64,000 bases of DNA from Streptomyces formicae. Its GTDB lineage: Bacteria; Actinomycetota; Actinomycetes; Streptomycetales; Streptomycetaceae. The translations under genes and the position numbers were made by a program. The DNA is taken from positions 3,844,001 to 3,908,000 of the forward strand of contig NZ_CP071872.1 of NCBI RefSeq assembly GCF_022647665.1, given 5' to 3'. The notes below the pieces were generated by a model. The model was not told the origin of the DNA. It did no database searches and was given only the letters and a program-made list of their open reading frames with translations. Positions 45,182-52,937 of the stretch are shown here, piece after piece (the stretch's first letter is position 1; each line of letters opens with the position of its first letter).

Positions 45182-46267
45182 ATGGCGGCAAGCGGGGAAG
45201 AGATCAGGATCAGTCTGGAAGGCGGAAGGATTCCCGCACCCAGCGGGCTGGCCGTGAACAAAAACAACGAGTTGACTTGGGAATCGAGTGGTGCCGGCGA
45301 GCAAACGGGCTTCCTGCTGACCTTCTTCGGAAATGTCAGCAAGCGGGAGGTAACTGCTGCAGCAGGAACTACCAAAGCAGCTATCCCCACAGACCTAGCA
45401 GAAACCAGATACCTCGTCGAGGCCCGTGCGGTGAAGAACGGAAACTACTCGCCCCCGACTGCCGCTTTGAAAATATCCATCAAGCTCTCCTCCGCACCCG
45501 AAGACCTGAAGATCGGCGGCCTCGACGAGCCCCAGGGCATCGCAACGTATGGCAAAGGGCTCTACATCGCCAACCAACACTCCGGCAAAATCATCCAAGC
45601 GGACATGGACGGAAAGAACGCGAAAACCGCCATCGATAAATTGGAAACCCCCATGGGTATCGCGACGAACGGTCAACTCTTTTGGGTCGCCACCCAGGGC
45701 TCCGGAGGAGCCGTAACTGGATACTCAACAGATAATCCCTGCAGCAAGTTCAATGAGCCAGTCAAAGGCAAGCCAGGGGTCAACTACCTTTCATACTTTA
45801 GTTCAGATATTCATCGGTATAGCGAAAAATACAGTGATCCTCTATTGTTCACCTCTCAGGGCAAGGGGTGGGCTGCGTGGGGCTACTTAACAGGATCGTG
45901 TGGCGAAATCTTGAGCGATCTGGGCGATCTGAGAGGCATGACGTTCGATGGGGAATTCCTCTATATCGCCAGCCGGGATCGGGGCAAAGTGATACGGGCA
46001 CGTGTCGACGGGACAGGCGGAAAAGAAGATTTCATCACTGTCGCCAAGCCCGAGGATATTACTTGGAATGCGAGACATCTCTACGTCACTAGCGACGATG
46101 GTAGGTTGATCCGGGCGTCGCGGCTCACTGGAGCCATCGACCAGAGCTTCACCATCAGCAATCTGAACAAACCCCGCGGTGTACAGGTCTGGGGCAACTA
46201 TGTCTATTTTGTCGAGCAGGGCGACAACAGGGTATCCCGAGTGTTCGTGGGGTGGGCCGTCGAGTAG
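45182..46267 (+). CDS. FN3 plus beta-propeller protein, tandem paralogue 1
   Basis: 361 residues, no signal peptide. Residues 15-105 are an FN3-like sandwich (LAVNKNNELTWESSGAGEQT, RYLVEARAVKNGNYSPPT). Residues 110-361 are NHL/SMP-30-type blades (EPQGIATYGKGLYIANQHSG, TPMGIATNGQLFWVATQGSG, DLRGMTFDGEFLYIASRDRG, NKPRGVQVWGNYVYFVEQGD). Ribosome site AGGAGAAC. Likely a ligand-binding particle component, for example a fibre tip, or a cargo. Moderate GC and a mixed codon pattern differ from the structural genes. No known family assigned. Confidence 0.75.
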   Translation: MAASGEEIRISLEGGRIPAPSGLAVNKNNELTWESSGAGEQTGFLLTFFGNVSKREVTAAAGTTKAAIPTDLAETRYLVEARAVKNGNYSPPTAALKISIKLSSAPEDLKIGGLDEPQGIATYGKGLYIANQHSGKIIQADMDGKNAKTAIDKLETPMGIATNGQLFWVATQGSGGAVTGYSTDNPCSKFNEPVKGKPGVNYLSYFSSDIHRYSEKYSDPLLFTSQGKGWAAWGYLTGSCGEILSDLGDLRGMTFDGEFLYIASRDRGKVIRARVDGTGGKEDFITVAKPEDITWNARHLYVTSDDGRLIRASRLTGAIDQSFTISNLNKPRGVQVWGNYVYFVEQGDNRVSRVFVGWAVE

Positions 46268-46815
46268 CTACCATCGAGCGCTGTGCGAAATCCGTCATCG
46301 GCTGAGCTTTTGACGACCAGTATCCCGTCGGCCTCGTATCAGCGGCCATCATGATGGCCGCCACATGTTTGGCGGTGGTTCACGGACGGTACCTGTTACG
46401 CACCCCCGCCCCGCCCCAGTAGGTTGACAGAAAGAGACTTGCTTTCCCTCAATGCGATTGATGGCGGCGGTTCCTGGCTGAGGTGCCTGTGCATGACCAT
46501 GCTGCTCTGCGAAGCGTTGTCTACGCGAGCCCTTCTCCTCTGCACCGCATACGAACTGCTGGCCTGCTGGATGTGGCGTCGCGGCGGTCTATGCCTCGCA
46601 GTAGGAGCCTCAGAGGAGGCATGCCGGGCCTTCATCGGTCGACCGAGGTCAGTCGGGCGGCAAGCACCCTCATCGTCGACCGTCGTGGCGTCCCGCTTGT
46701 CGTCTCGGCGGCCAGCGAAATCCGTCACAGCCGGCTCATCTCACTCTTGACCACGATCTCGTTGGGGCTGGTCGGCCTGGACGGAATTGTTGTTGCACTC
46801 AGATCCTTTCGCTGA
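46268..46815. repeat. downstream part of propeller repeat unit 1
   Basis: 548 bp with no intact gene, similar along most of its length to the region after paralogue 2 (48047-48488) and for about 93 bp to 49893-49985 after paralogue 3. A translated stretch beginning TIERCAK after the gene stop resembles a transposase C-terminus, but I cannot name the family. Confidence 0.6.
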
Positions 46816-46852
46816 CGGGGCAGGCCAAATACCGGAGGTGAACGGAGTCGGT

Positions 46853-46907
46853 GAGCCGTGCGTCGGAGAATCGCACGCACGGATCGCGTTCGTGGTTAAC
46901 GCTTCAC
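46853..46907 (+). ncRNA. group II intron domain V/VI-like remnant, copy 2
   Basis: Identical to copy 1 over the hairpins and again 111 bp upstream of a propeller start. The shared upstream block begins at 46816 (copy 1 at 45034). Confidence 0.45.
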
Positions 46908-46963
46908 ACTGAAGATCTGTGCCCGCGGGGCGCTGACGAAGTGCCAGAATAGGAGAACAGAAA

Positions 46964-48046
46964 ATGGCGGCAAGCGGGGAAGAGATCAGGATCAGTCTGG
47001 AAGGCGGAAGGATTCCCGCACCCAGCACCCTGGCTGTGAACAAAAACAATGAGCTGACGTGGGAAGCGAGCGGTGCCGACGAACAAACCAGCTTCCTGCT
47101 CACCTTCGTCGGCGATGTCAGTAAGCGGGAGGTAACCGCCGCAGCAGGAACTACCAAGGCAGCTATCCCCACAGACCTAGCAGAAACCAGATACCTGGTC
47201 GAGGCCCGTGCGGTGAAGAACGGAAACTACTCGCCCCCGACCACCGCTTTGAAGATATCCGTCAAGACCTCCGCACCCGAAAGCCTGAAGATCGACGGCC
47301 TCAGCGAGCCCCAGGGCATCGCAACGGCTGGCCGAGGGATCTATATCGCCAACCGGAAGTCCGGAGAAATCATCAAAGCGGACATGGATGGAAAGAATGC
47401 GATAGCCGTCAAGAAACTGGAAATCCCCATGGGCATCGCGACGGACGGCGCTAGGGTCTGGGTCGCCACCCAGGCCGCCGGGGGAGCAGTAACATCATAC
47501 TTTACGTATGGTGACTACGCGCAGAGCATCAAGCCAGCCCAAGAAAAGCCAGGGATTAACTACCTTTCATATTTTGGTGCAGATATTTATCATTCTGCCA
47601 CTGAAAAATACAGTGATCCTCTATTGTTCACCTCTCAGAGCAAGGGCTGGGTGGCGCAGGGCTACTTAGCAGCATCGTGCGGCGAAATCGTGAACGATCT
47701 GAGCGATCCCAGAGGCATGACGTGCGACGGTACATTCCTCTATATCGCCAGCGTGGGTCGGGGTAAAGTGCTACGGGTGCGCGTCGACGGGGCAGGTGGC
47801 AAGGTGGATTTCATCTCTGTCACCAATCCCGAGGATGTTTCTTGTAATGCGAGACATCTCTACGTCACCACCAACAATGGCACGCTGATCAGGGCATCGC
47901 GGCATACTGGAGTTGTCGACGATGGATTCACCATCAGAAATCTCGACAAACCCCGCGGTGTAGTGGTCTGGGGCAACTATATCTATTTTGTGGAGCAGGG
48001 CGCCAACAAGGTATCCCGAGTGTTCGATGGGTGGGCCGCCGAGTAG
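46964..48046 (+). CDS. FN3 plus beta-propeller protein, tandem paralogue 2
   Basis: 360 residues. The first 100 are nearly identical to paralogue 1 and the blades diverge: EPQGIATAGRGIYIANRKSG, IPMGIATDGARVWVATQAAG, DPRGMTCDGTFLYIASVGRG, DKPRGVVVWGNYIYFVEQGA. The conserved frame with divergence concentrated in the propeller suggests selection for binding diversity; that is inference. Confidence 0.75.
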   Translation: MAASGEEIRISLEGGRIPAPSTLAVNKNNELTWEASGADEQTSFLLTFVGDVSKREVTAAAGTTKAAIPTDLAETRYLVEARAVKNGNYSPPTTALKISVKTSAPESLKIDGLSEPQGIATAGRGIYIANRKSGEIIKADMDGKNAIAVKKLEIPMGIATDGARVWVATQAAGGAVTSYFTYGDYAQSIKPAQEKPGINYLSYFGADIYHSATEKYSDPLLFTSQSKGWVAQGYLAASCGEIVNDLSDPRGMTCDGTFLYIASVGRGKVLRVRVDGAGGKVDFISVTNPEDVSCNARHLYVTTNNGTLIRASRHTGVVDDGFTIRNLDKPRGVVVWGNYIYFVEQGANKVSRVFDGWAAE

Positions 48047-48488
48047 CTACCATCGAGCGCTATGCGAAAGTCGCCATCGGCTGGGCTTTTGACGGGCAGT
48101 ATCACGCCAGCCTCGTATCCGCGGCCATGATGATGGCTGGCCGTCCCTCTGGCGGTGCTTCGCGGGCGTACCTGCTACGAACTCCCGTCCCAACCCAACA
48201 GGTTGACGGCAAGGAGCTTACTTTCCCTCAGTGCGGTTGATGGCGGCGGTTCCTGGCCGGGCTGCCTGTCCATGACCGTACTGCTTTGCGAGGTGTTGTA
48301 TACGCTTCCGCGAGCCCTTCTCTCCTGCACCGTATACGGGATGCCGGCCTGCTCGATGTGGACGGTGCGGTTCCCGTCTCGCCAACGGAAATCATCACAG
48401 CCGGCTCATCCCATTCTTGACCGCGATCTCGTTGGGGCTGGTCACCTTGCACAGAATTGTTGCTCCACCCAGACCCTTTCGGGATTGA
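48047..48488. repeat. downstream part of propeller repeat unit 2
   Basis: Counterpart of 46268-46815, about 105 bp shorter, ending with TTGGGGCTGGTC and CCAGACCCTTTCG just before unit 3. Confidence 0.6.
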
Positions 48489-48525
48489 CGAGGCAGTCCG
48501 AATACCGGCGGTGAACGGCGTCCGT

Positions 48526-48580
48526 GAGCCGTGTACGGGAAAACCGCACGCACGGTTCGCGTTCGTGGTTAACGCTTCAC
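48526..48580 (+). ncRNA. group II intron domain V/VI-like remnant, copy 3 (best preserved)
   Basis: GAGCCGTGTACGGGAAAACC followed by GCACGCACGGTTC has the canonical domain V ends, GAGCCG and CGGTTC, including the G-U wobble of the AGC triad, and a GAAA-type loop. It is one base shorter than usual. The domain VI-like hairpin GCGTT/AACGC and TTCAC end follow. 111 bp before paralogue 3. Confidence 0.5.
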
Positions 48581-48636
48581 GCCCAAGCTCTGTGCACGCG
48601 GGGCGCTGACGAAGTGGCGGAATTGGAGAACAGGAA

Positions 48637-49713
48637 ATGGCAGCAAGTGGGGAAGAGATCAGGATCAATCTAGAAGGCGGAAGGATTCCCGCACCCAGCA
48701 CCCTGGCAGTGAACAACAACAACGAGCTGACATGGACAGCGAGCGGCGCCGGTGAACAAACCAGCTTCCTGCTCACCTTCGTCGGAAATGTCAGTAAGCG
48801 GGAGGTAACCGCCGCAGCAGGAACAACTAAACTAGCCATCCCCGCAGACCTAGCAGAGAGCAGATATCTGGTCGAGGTGCGCGCTGTGAAGAACGGCACC
48901 TACTCTCCCCCGACTGACTCTTTGAAGATAGCCATGAAGGGCTCGTCCGTGCCCGAAGACCTGACGATCGTCGGCCTCGACGATCCCCAGGGCATCGCAA
49001 CGGCTGGCGAATTCCTCTACATTGCCAACCGAGGTTCCGGTGAAATCATCCAAGCGGACATGGACGGAAAGAACGCGAAAACCGCCATCGATAAATTGGC
49101 AACCCCCATGGGGATCGCGACGGATCGCACCCTTATCTGGGTTGCCACCCAAGGCTCCGGGGGAGCCATAACGGGATACCGTACAAGAGACTTCAGCGTG
49201 GCGGGTAAGCCAGTCGCAGGCAAGCAAGGTATTAACTACCTTTCATACTTGAGTTCCACAATCTACGGAATCCAAAGCCCTCTGTTTTTCATCTCTGGGA
49301 GCAAGGGGTGGGCGGCGTGGGGCTACGATACCATGTGCTCCGAAATTGCGTCCGAACTGAGCGGCGCCAGGGGCATGACGTGCGACGGTACATTCTTCTA
49401 TATCGCCAGGTGGGATCAGAACAAAGTGCTACGGGTGCGCATCGACAAGATCGACAAGCCAGACAGCAGGGATGATTTCATCACCGTCACCAAGCCCGAG
49501 GACATTTCTTACAATGCGAGCCATATCTATGTCACTAGCGACGATGGCGCGCTGATCCGGGCGTCGCGGCATACTGGAGTTGTCGACGATGGATTCACCA
49601 TCAGAAATCTCAGCAAACCCCGCGGGGTAGCGGTCTGGGGCAACTATGTTTACTTTGTGGAGCAGGGCACCAACAAGGTATCCCGGGTGTTGGTTCGGTG
49701 GGCCGCCGAGTAG
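48637..49713 (+). CDS. FN3 plus beta-propeller protein, tandem paralogue 3
   Basis: 358 residues, same architecture: LAVNNNNELTWTASGAGEQT in the FN3 domain, then blades DPQGIATAGEFLYIANRGSG, TPMGIATDRTLIWVATQGSG, GARGMTCDGTFFYIARWDQN, SKPRGVAVWGNYVYFVEQGT. One blade has a short insertion (IDKIDKPDSRDDF). Likely the last intact member of the array. Confidence 0.75.
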   Translation: MAASGEEIRINLEGGRIPAPSTLAVNNNNELTWTASGAGEQTSFLLTFVGNVSKREVTAAAGTTKLAIPADLAESRYLVEVRAVKNGTYSPPTDSLKIAMKGSSVPEDLTIVGLDDPQGIATAGEFLYIANRGSGEIIQADMDGKNAKTAIDKLATPMGIATDRTLIWVATQGSGGAITGYRTRDFSVAGKPVAGKQGINYLSYLSSTIYGIQSPLFFISGSKGWAAWGYDTMCSEIASELSGARGMTCDGTFFYIARWDQNKVLRVRIDKIDKPDSRDDFITVTKPEDISYNASHIYVTSDDGALIRASRHTGVVDDGFTIRNLSKPRGVAVWGNYVYFVEQGTNKVSRVLVRWAAE

Positions 49714-50098
49714 AAGAATCAGGACAGGCGTGCACTCCTGACGAATCACGCACGGCCGGCTCACGCAAACCGGTTTCCGTAGTAGCTGCTCGGTTTCGAC
49801 TGCGCGCACCTCGCGCACCGTGTCCGGGTGAGAAGCTGATCGATGATGCCACCCCAGATTGACATCGCGAAGGACCTTTTGTCTGTGGCACCACCATCGA
49901 GCGTTGTGTGAACGCCTTCATCGGCTCAGCTTTTGACGAGCAGTATCCCGCCAGCCTCGTATCAGTGGCCATGATGATGGCCACCGCCCTCTTGGCCAGA
50001 TCACCCTTTCGCGTCCAGCATCATGTGCTTGAGGCGGCTGCGCACACTGGTTCCGCGACGACCGGGTGATGGGTTTTCCGGTCCCCCGAGAGGGTGCA
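49714..50098. other. spacer after the propeller array
   Basis: Holds the partial copy of the unit-downstream repeat (49893-49985). TCAGGA...TCCTGA at 49719-49741 is a 6-bp stem with an 11-base loop just after the stop and could be a weak terminator. No gene seen. Confidence 0.4.
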
Positions 50099-50233
50099 AT
50101 GCGCGACATCCCATCCAAGCTGAACGGCGTCAAAGATATTCGGGAGTTTGCGGTGAGTTGCGGGCGTTTCTATATTATAGATTCTAGGGGTGCTCTGAAG
50201 CGGCTATCTCCGCAGTGGAGAATGGGCGCCTGA
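50099..50233 (+). CDS. 44-residue ORF resembling a single propeller blade
   Basis: ATG 50099, TGA 50231-50233: MRDIPSKLNGVKDIREFAVS followed by CGRFYIIDSRGALKRLSPQW. The strand-turn-strand pattern looks like one blade of a beta-propeller, so it may be the stump of another array member. It ends where IS701 sequence begins. AT-rich (CTATATTATAG palindrome inside). Confidence 0.35.
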   Translation: MRDIPSKLNGVKDIREFAVSCGRFYIIDSRGALKRLSPQWRMGA

Positions 50234-50269
50234 GGAGAACCTCCTCATTTCCTGCAGTGGAAATTTCCA

Positions 50270-50815
50270 GCTTTGCTTCTCCAGTGTGAGGATGGTCGCA
50301 GTGATCGACGTTATTCGATTGGGCTGCCGTGTGACTTACAGAAGATCCGCAGGGACTTCAACCGTGCAACTCCACGTTCGCCGGGTGGTGGCCCTGGGCG
50401 ATTGCTGGGTTGGCCGCCTGTATCGGCCAGGGCATCGATCCGGAACTTCCCTGCCTGGGTGGTCACTTCGGCCGAGCAGACGACAGGGAGCACATAGCCC
50501 AGACCACGCCCTTCCAGTGCGGCCCGCAGCTTTCGGTTGCCGCCGTAGACCGCGTCCCTGGCAGCCCAGGAAGCGTGATGCCCGGTATCCAGGAATCGTT
50601 CGATCATCACGATGGCCAGTTCCGGCTTGGTTGCGAAGCCCCGGTTTTCGGAAATTCCTGCGGCACGGCAGCGGTCGGCATCAGTGGTCCACGAGTGCGG
50701 AATATACAGCTCGCTGTCCACTGCGGCGTGCCCCGCGCCTGCCGCCGTAGACGAGGAGACGGCGACCTGGTAGTTCTCGATCCGGCCCGCGGTACCGGTG
50801 CATTAGATGAAGGTA
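50270..50815 (-). pseudogene. IS701-family transposase remnant (minus strand)
   Basis: VDSELYIPHSWTTDADRCRA, RGFATKPELAIVMIERFLDT, GGNRKLRAALEGRGLGYVLP and VARLKSLRIFCKSHG are IS701 core segments. Upstream TAGRIENYQVAV-like sequence is out of frame. Opposite in orientation to the IS701 remnant at 36220-36860. Confidence 0.7.
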
Positions 50816-50827
50816 GGTGCGAAGGGG

Positions 50828-51475
50828 ATGCCTGCTCAACGCCTCCGACTTGAGAAACCAGCTCACCAACCCTACAGCCCGAAACCGGCCCGAGAGGCCA
50901 GCCTCCCCGAGGCTCACGAGAAAGATCTCCGACAACAGATATACGAAGCAATGCGGCGAAAGGATACAGCCTTTGAGTTTCCGTTGCCGGTCTTGAACAG
51001 AGAAACGGACGCCTACATCGCGACTTCCGCCGACGAATCGACCGTGTTGACAGGATGGCTCCGCGAACAAGGTCTATCAAACGATCCCTCGCAGGTTCGC
51101 CCTGGCGGGACACTATGGATCATCGGACACGACTACGAGATCCGCGACGGCAACCTTGCCATCCGCCTCGTCCGCCAACGGGGATTCAACCCTCAAAACA
51201 CTGCCCGCGTGGTGCTCATCGTCTGTAGCAGCGCCGCAGTAGGTGTCTACGGAAAAGGCAGCACTGCGCAGAACATAGCCACCGGCCTCGGTGTTCCTGT
51301 GTATGGTTCCAGCATTCCTGTGTCGATGTCCGCCGACCTTCCCATGATGGTCGATGATGAAGACGAATCCAGCTCCTGGAGCAGGGCCGGGGCCATGTCC
51401 CGTGCACTGAACCTCCACGGGACGTTCCATCTCTTCCCGCCGAACCCACCCCGCCTTTTCGTGCCCGGCGGCTGA
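50828..51475 (+). CDS. 215-residue protein of the injection locus, possible cargo
   Basis: ATG 50828 with AAGGGG just before; ATG-like start 50807 is possible. Residues 1-55 are basic and helical (QIYEAMRRKDTAFEFPLPVL). The body includes YIATSADESTVLTGWLREQG, GTLWIIGHDYEIRDGNLAIR, VVLIVCSSAAVGVYGKGSTA and QNIATGLGVPVYGSSIPVSM, ending GTFHLFPPNPPRLFVPGG. The V-IVCSSA...A-N-A-GLGVPVYG pattern recalls C-terminal domains of some polymorphic toxins (VRLIACETG...FAQ-LAN-LGVPV). That resemblance is by eye only. It sits between transposon debris and the spike-tip gene. Confidence 0.5.
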   Translation: MPAQRLRLEKPAHQPYSPKPAREASLPEAHEKDLRQQIYEAMRRKDTAFEFPLPVLNRETDAYIATSADESTVLTGWLREQGLSNDPSQVRPGGTLWIIGHDYEIRDGNLAIRLVRQRGFNPQNTARVVLIVCSSAAVGVYGKGSTAQNIATGLGVPVYGSSIPVSMSADLPMMVDDEDESSSWSRAGAMSRALNLHGTFHLFPPNPPRLFVPGG

Positions 51476-51573
51476 ATCCGGCTCCCCGGCCACCAGTCGC
51501 GCACGTGCAGAGGCACAGGGTCTGGGCGCGTCAGAGCAGCCGCAGATACCACGCAATGCAAGGAGAATCAATC

Positions 51574-52014
51574 ATGGGTGAACTTGTCGTCATCACCGGG
51601 GATACGGTGACCATTACCCCGCCCAACGATCCGCCGGCGGCATATGTGTTGATCCCTCCTACTCCGCTGCCGATTTCAGGATCAAGTCATAATATCAAGG
51701 TTCGAGGCGGAGCTGCCTGCCTGCCAAGCGACGTCGAGAAACTCACAGCGAATTTCACGTACACTTCTGAAACCTATGTGGGAGGAACCGGAACGGTCAC
51801 CCTGCAGCTCAAGGACGGGAACAAGACGAAGAAGACCAAGAACGGCCAGCCACTCGTCATCAACGGCGCTACCTTCGATGCGAAGTTCACTTTTGCGGCG
51901 CCTGCGAATGATCCACAAAAGGGACCGGATCTGAACCGGCCAAAAGGTTCATCCAAAATGGGAACGGCTGCCTTCACTTCACCGACGAAGAACACCTTCT
52001 TCCGGGCGGGGTGA
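51574..52014 (+). CDS. probable PAAR-like spike-tip protein
   Basis: 146 residues from ATG 51574 (AGGAG upstream). MGELVVITGDTVTITPPNDP, GSSHNIKVRGGAACLPSDVE, GTGTVTLQLKDGNKTKKTKN and GQPLVINGATFDAKFTFAAP fit a DUF4280/PAAR-like tip module in length and beta content, and no other tip protein is seen in the cluster. The assignment is by context and pattern; metal-binding His/Cys are few. Confidence 0.5.
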   Translation: MGELVVITGDTVTITPPNDPPAAYVLIPPTPLPISGSSHNIKVRGGAACLPSDVEKLTANFTYTSETYVGGTGTVTLQLKDGNKTKKTKNGQPLVINGATFDAKFTFAAPANDPQKGPDLNRPKGSSKMGTAAFTSPTKNTFFRAG

Positions 52015-52244
52015 CCCCAAGTCCCCGATCCCTGCGACACGACCTGACGCCTGCCATTGCGAGAGTCGGACGCCACCGTTTGCTGTACACACCTCGCCCA
52101 GGGCGGACCCAACAGAAACATGAGTAGTGACAGCTCGCCGGGGACACCGGCGGGGCAAACCGCAACGAGTGGTGCGCCCCGAGGCATCCGCGCCGCCCCG
52201 AGGTGTCCCGCACCGTCAACCGCCCTCCCACAGAAGGCCCTTCC

Positions 52245-52937
52245 ATGATCAATCACGTGGACACTGCTTTAGAGGCCGTCATCAAGCTACTCAACCCTGA
52301 TCTTTTCGCCCCCAATGGCAACATGAAGATCCTCTTCAACCCACCGACGAAGGAAACCGTGCAGATTGGCGATCGGCAGCAACTCATCGACGTCTATCTC
52401 TACGATGTCCAGGAGGCGACAGCACGCCGGGAATCGGGATCCATCGTCATACGCGACAACAATGCCCGACAGCAGAACCCGGCAACAGGCCGAATGGAGC
52501 CGAGGCCAGTTTCCCGGCACGCTCCACCGCGGTACCTCAAACTGTCCTACATGCTCACCGTGTGGACGGCCGAGCCGAAAGACTCCCACAACATACTCGG
52601 CTTGCTCTTCGCCCACCTGGCGAAGGTTCTGGTCCTGAAGTTGCCGAGCTATCCGTGGCCTCACGATACCGACGCAAAAGAGACGGTCTACCAGACGATG
52701 TACGCCGAGCTGGACGTCGGGCGCCCCCCTGTGCAGGACCGGATCCTCACCGAGCTCTGGACGACGTTCAACAACACGCTCGTGCCCTTCCTGAACGTGA
52801 CAGTGACAGTACCGGTGTCCGCCTTCACGCCGGAGCAGATCGCTCACGTGGTGGAGAAGGTCGTCTCTCCCGTCACTGCGGTGTCTGCGAGCGCGCGCGA
52901 CCTCGCAGAGTTCTCGCGGGAAGGCGAGCAGCGGTGA
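52245..52937 (+). CDS. DUF4255 tail terminator/cap protein (Afp16/Pvc16-like)
   Basis: 230 residues from ATG 52245. MINHVDTALEAVIKLLNPDL, VDVYLYDVQEATAR, PPRYLKLSYMLTVWTAEPKD and SHNILGLLFAHLAKVLVL are the DUF4255 signature. The protein terminates tube and sheath growth at the distal end. Overlaps the ATPase start as GTGA. Confidence 0.9.
   Translation: MINHVDTALEAVIKLLNPDLFAPNGNMKILFNPPTKETVQIGDRQQLIDVYLYDVQEATARRESGSIVIRDNNARQQNPATGRMEPRPVSRHAPPRYLKLSYMLTVWTAEPKDSHNILGLLFAHLAKVLVLKLPSYPWPHDTDAKETVYQTMYAELDVGRPPVQDRILTELWTTFNNTLVPFLNVTVTVPVSAFTPEQIAHVVEKVVSPVTAVSASARDLAEFSREGEQR

Noticed and set aside
52562..52933. Upstream extension of the ATPase frame
   Set aside because: Shadow of the DUF4255 gene; the GTGA overlap at 52934 is the normal coupling.
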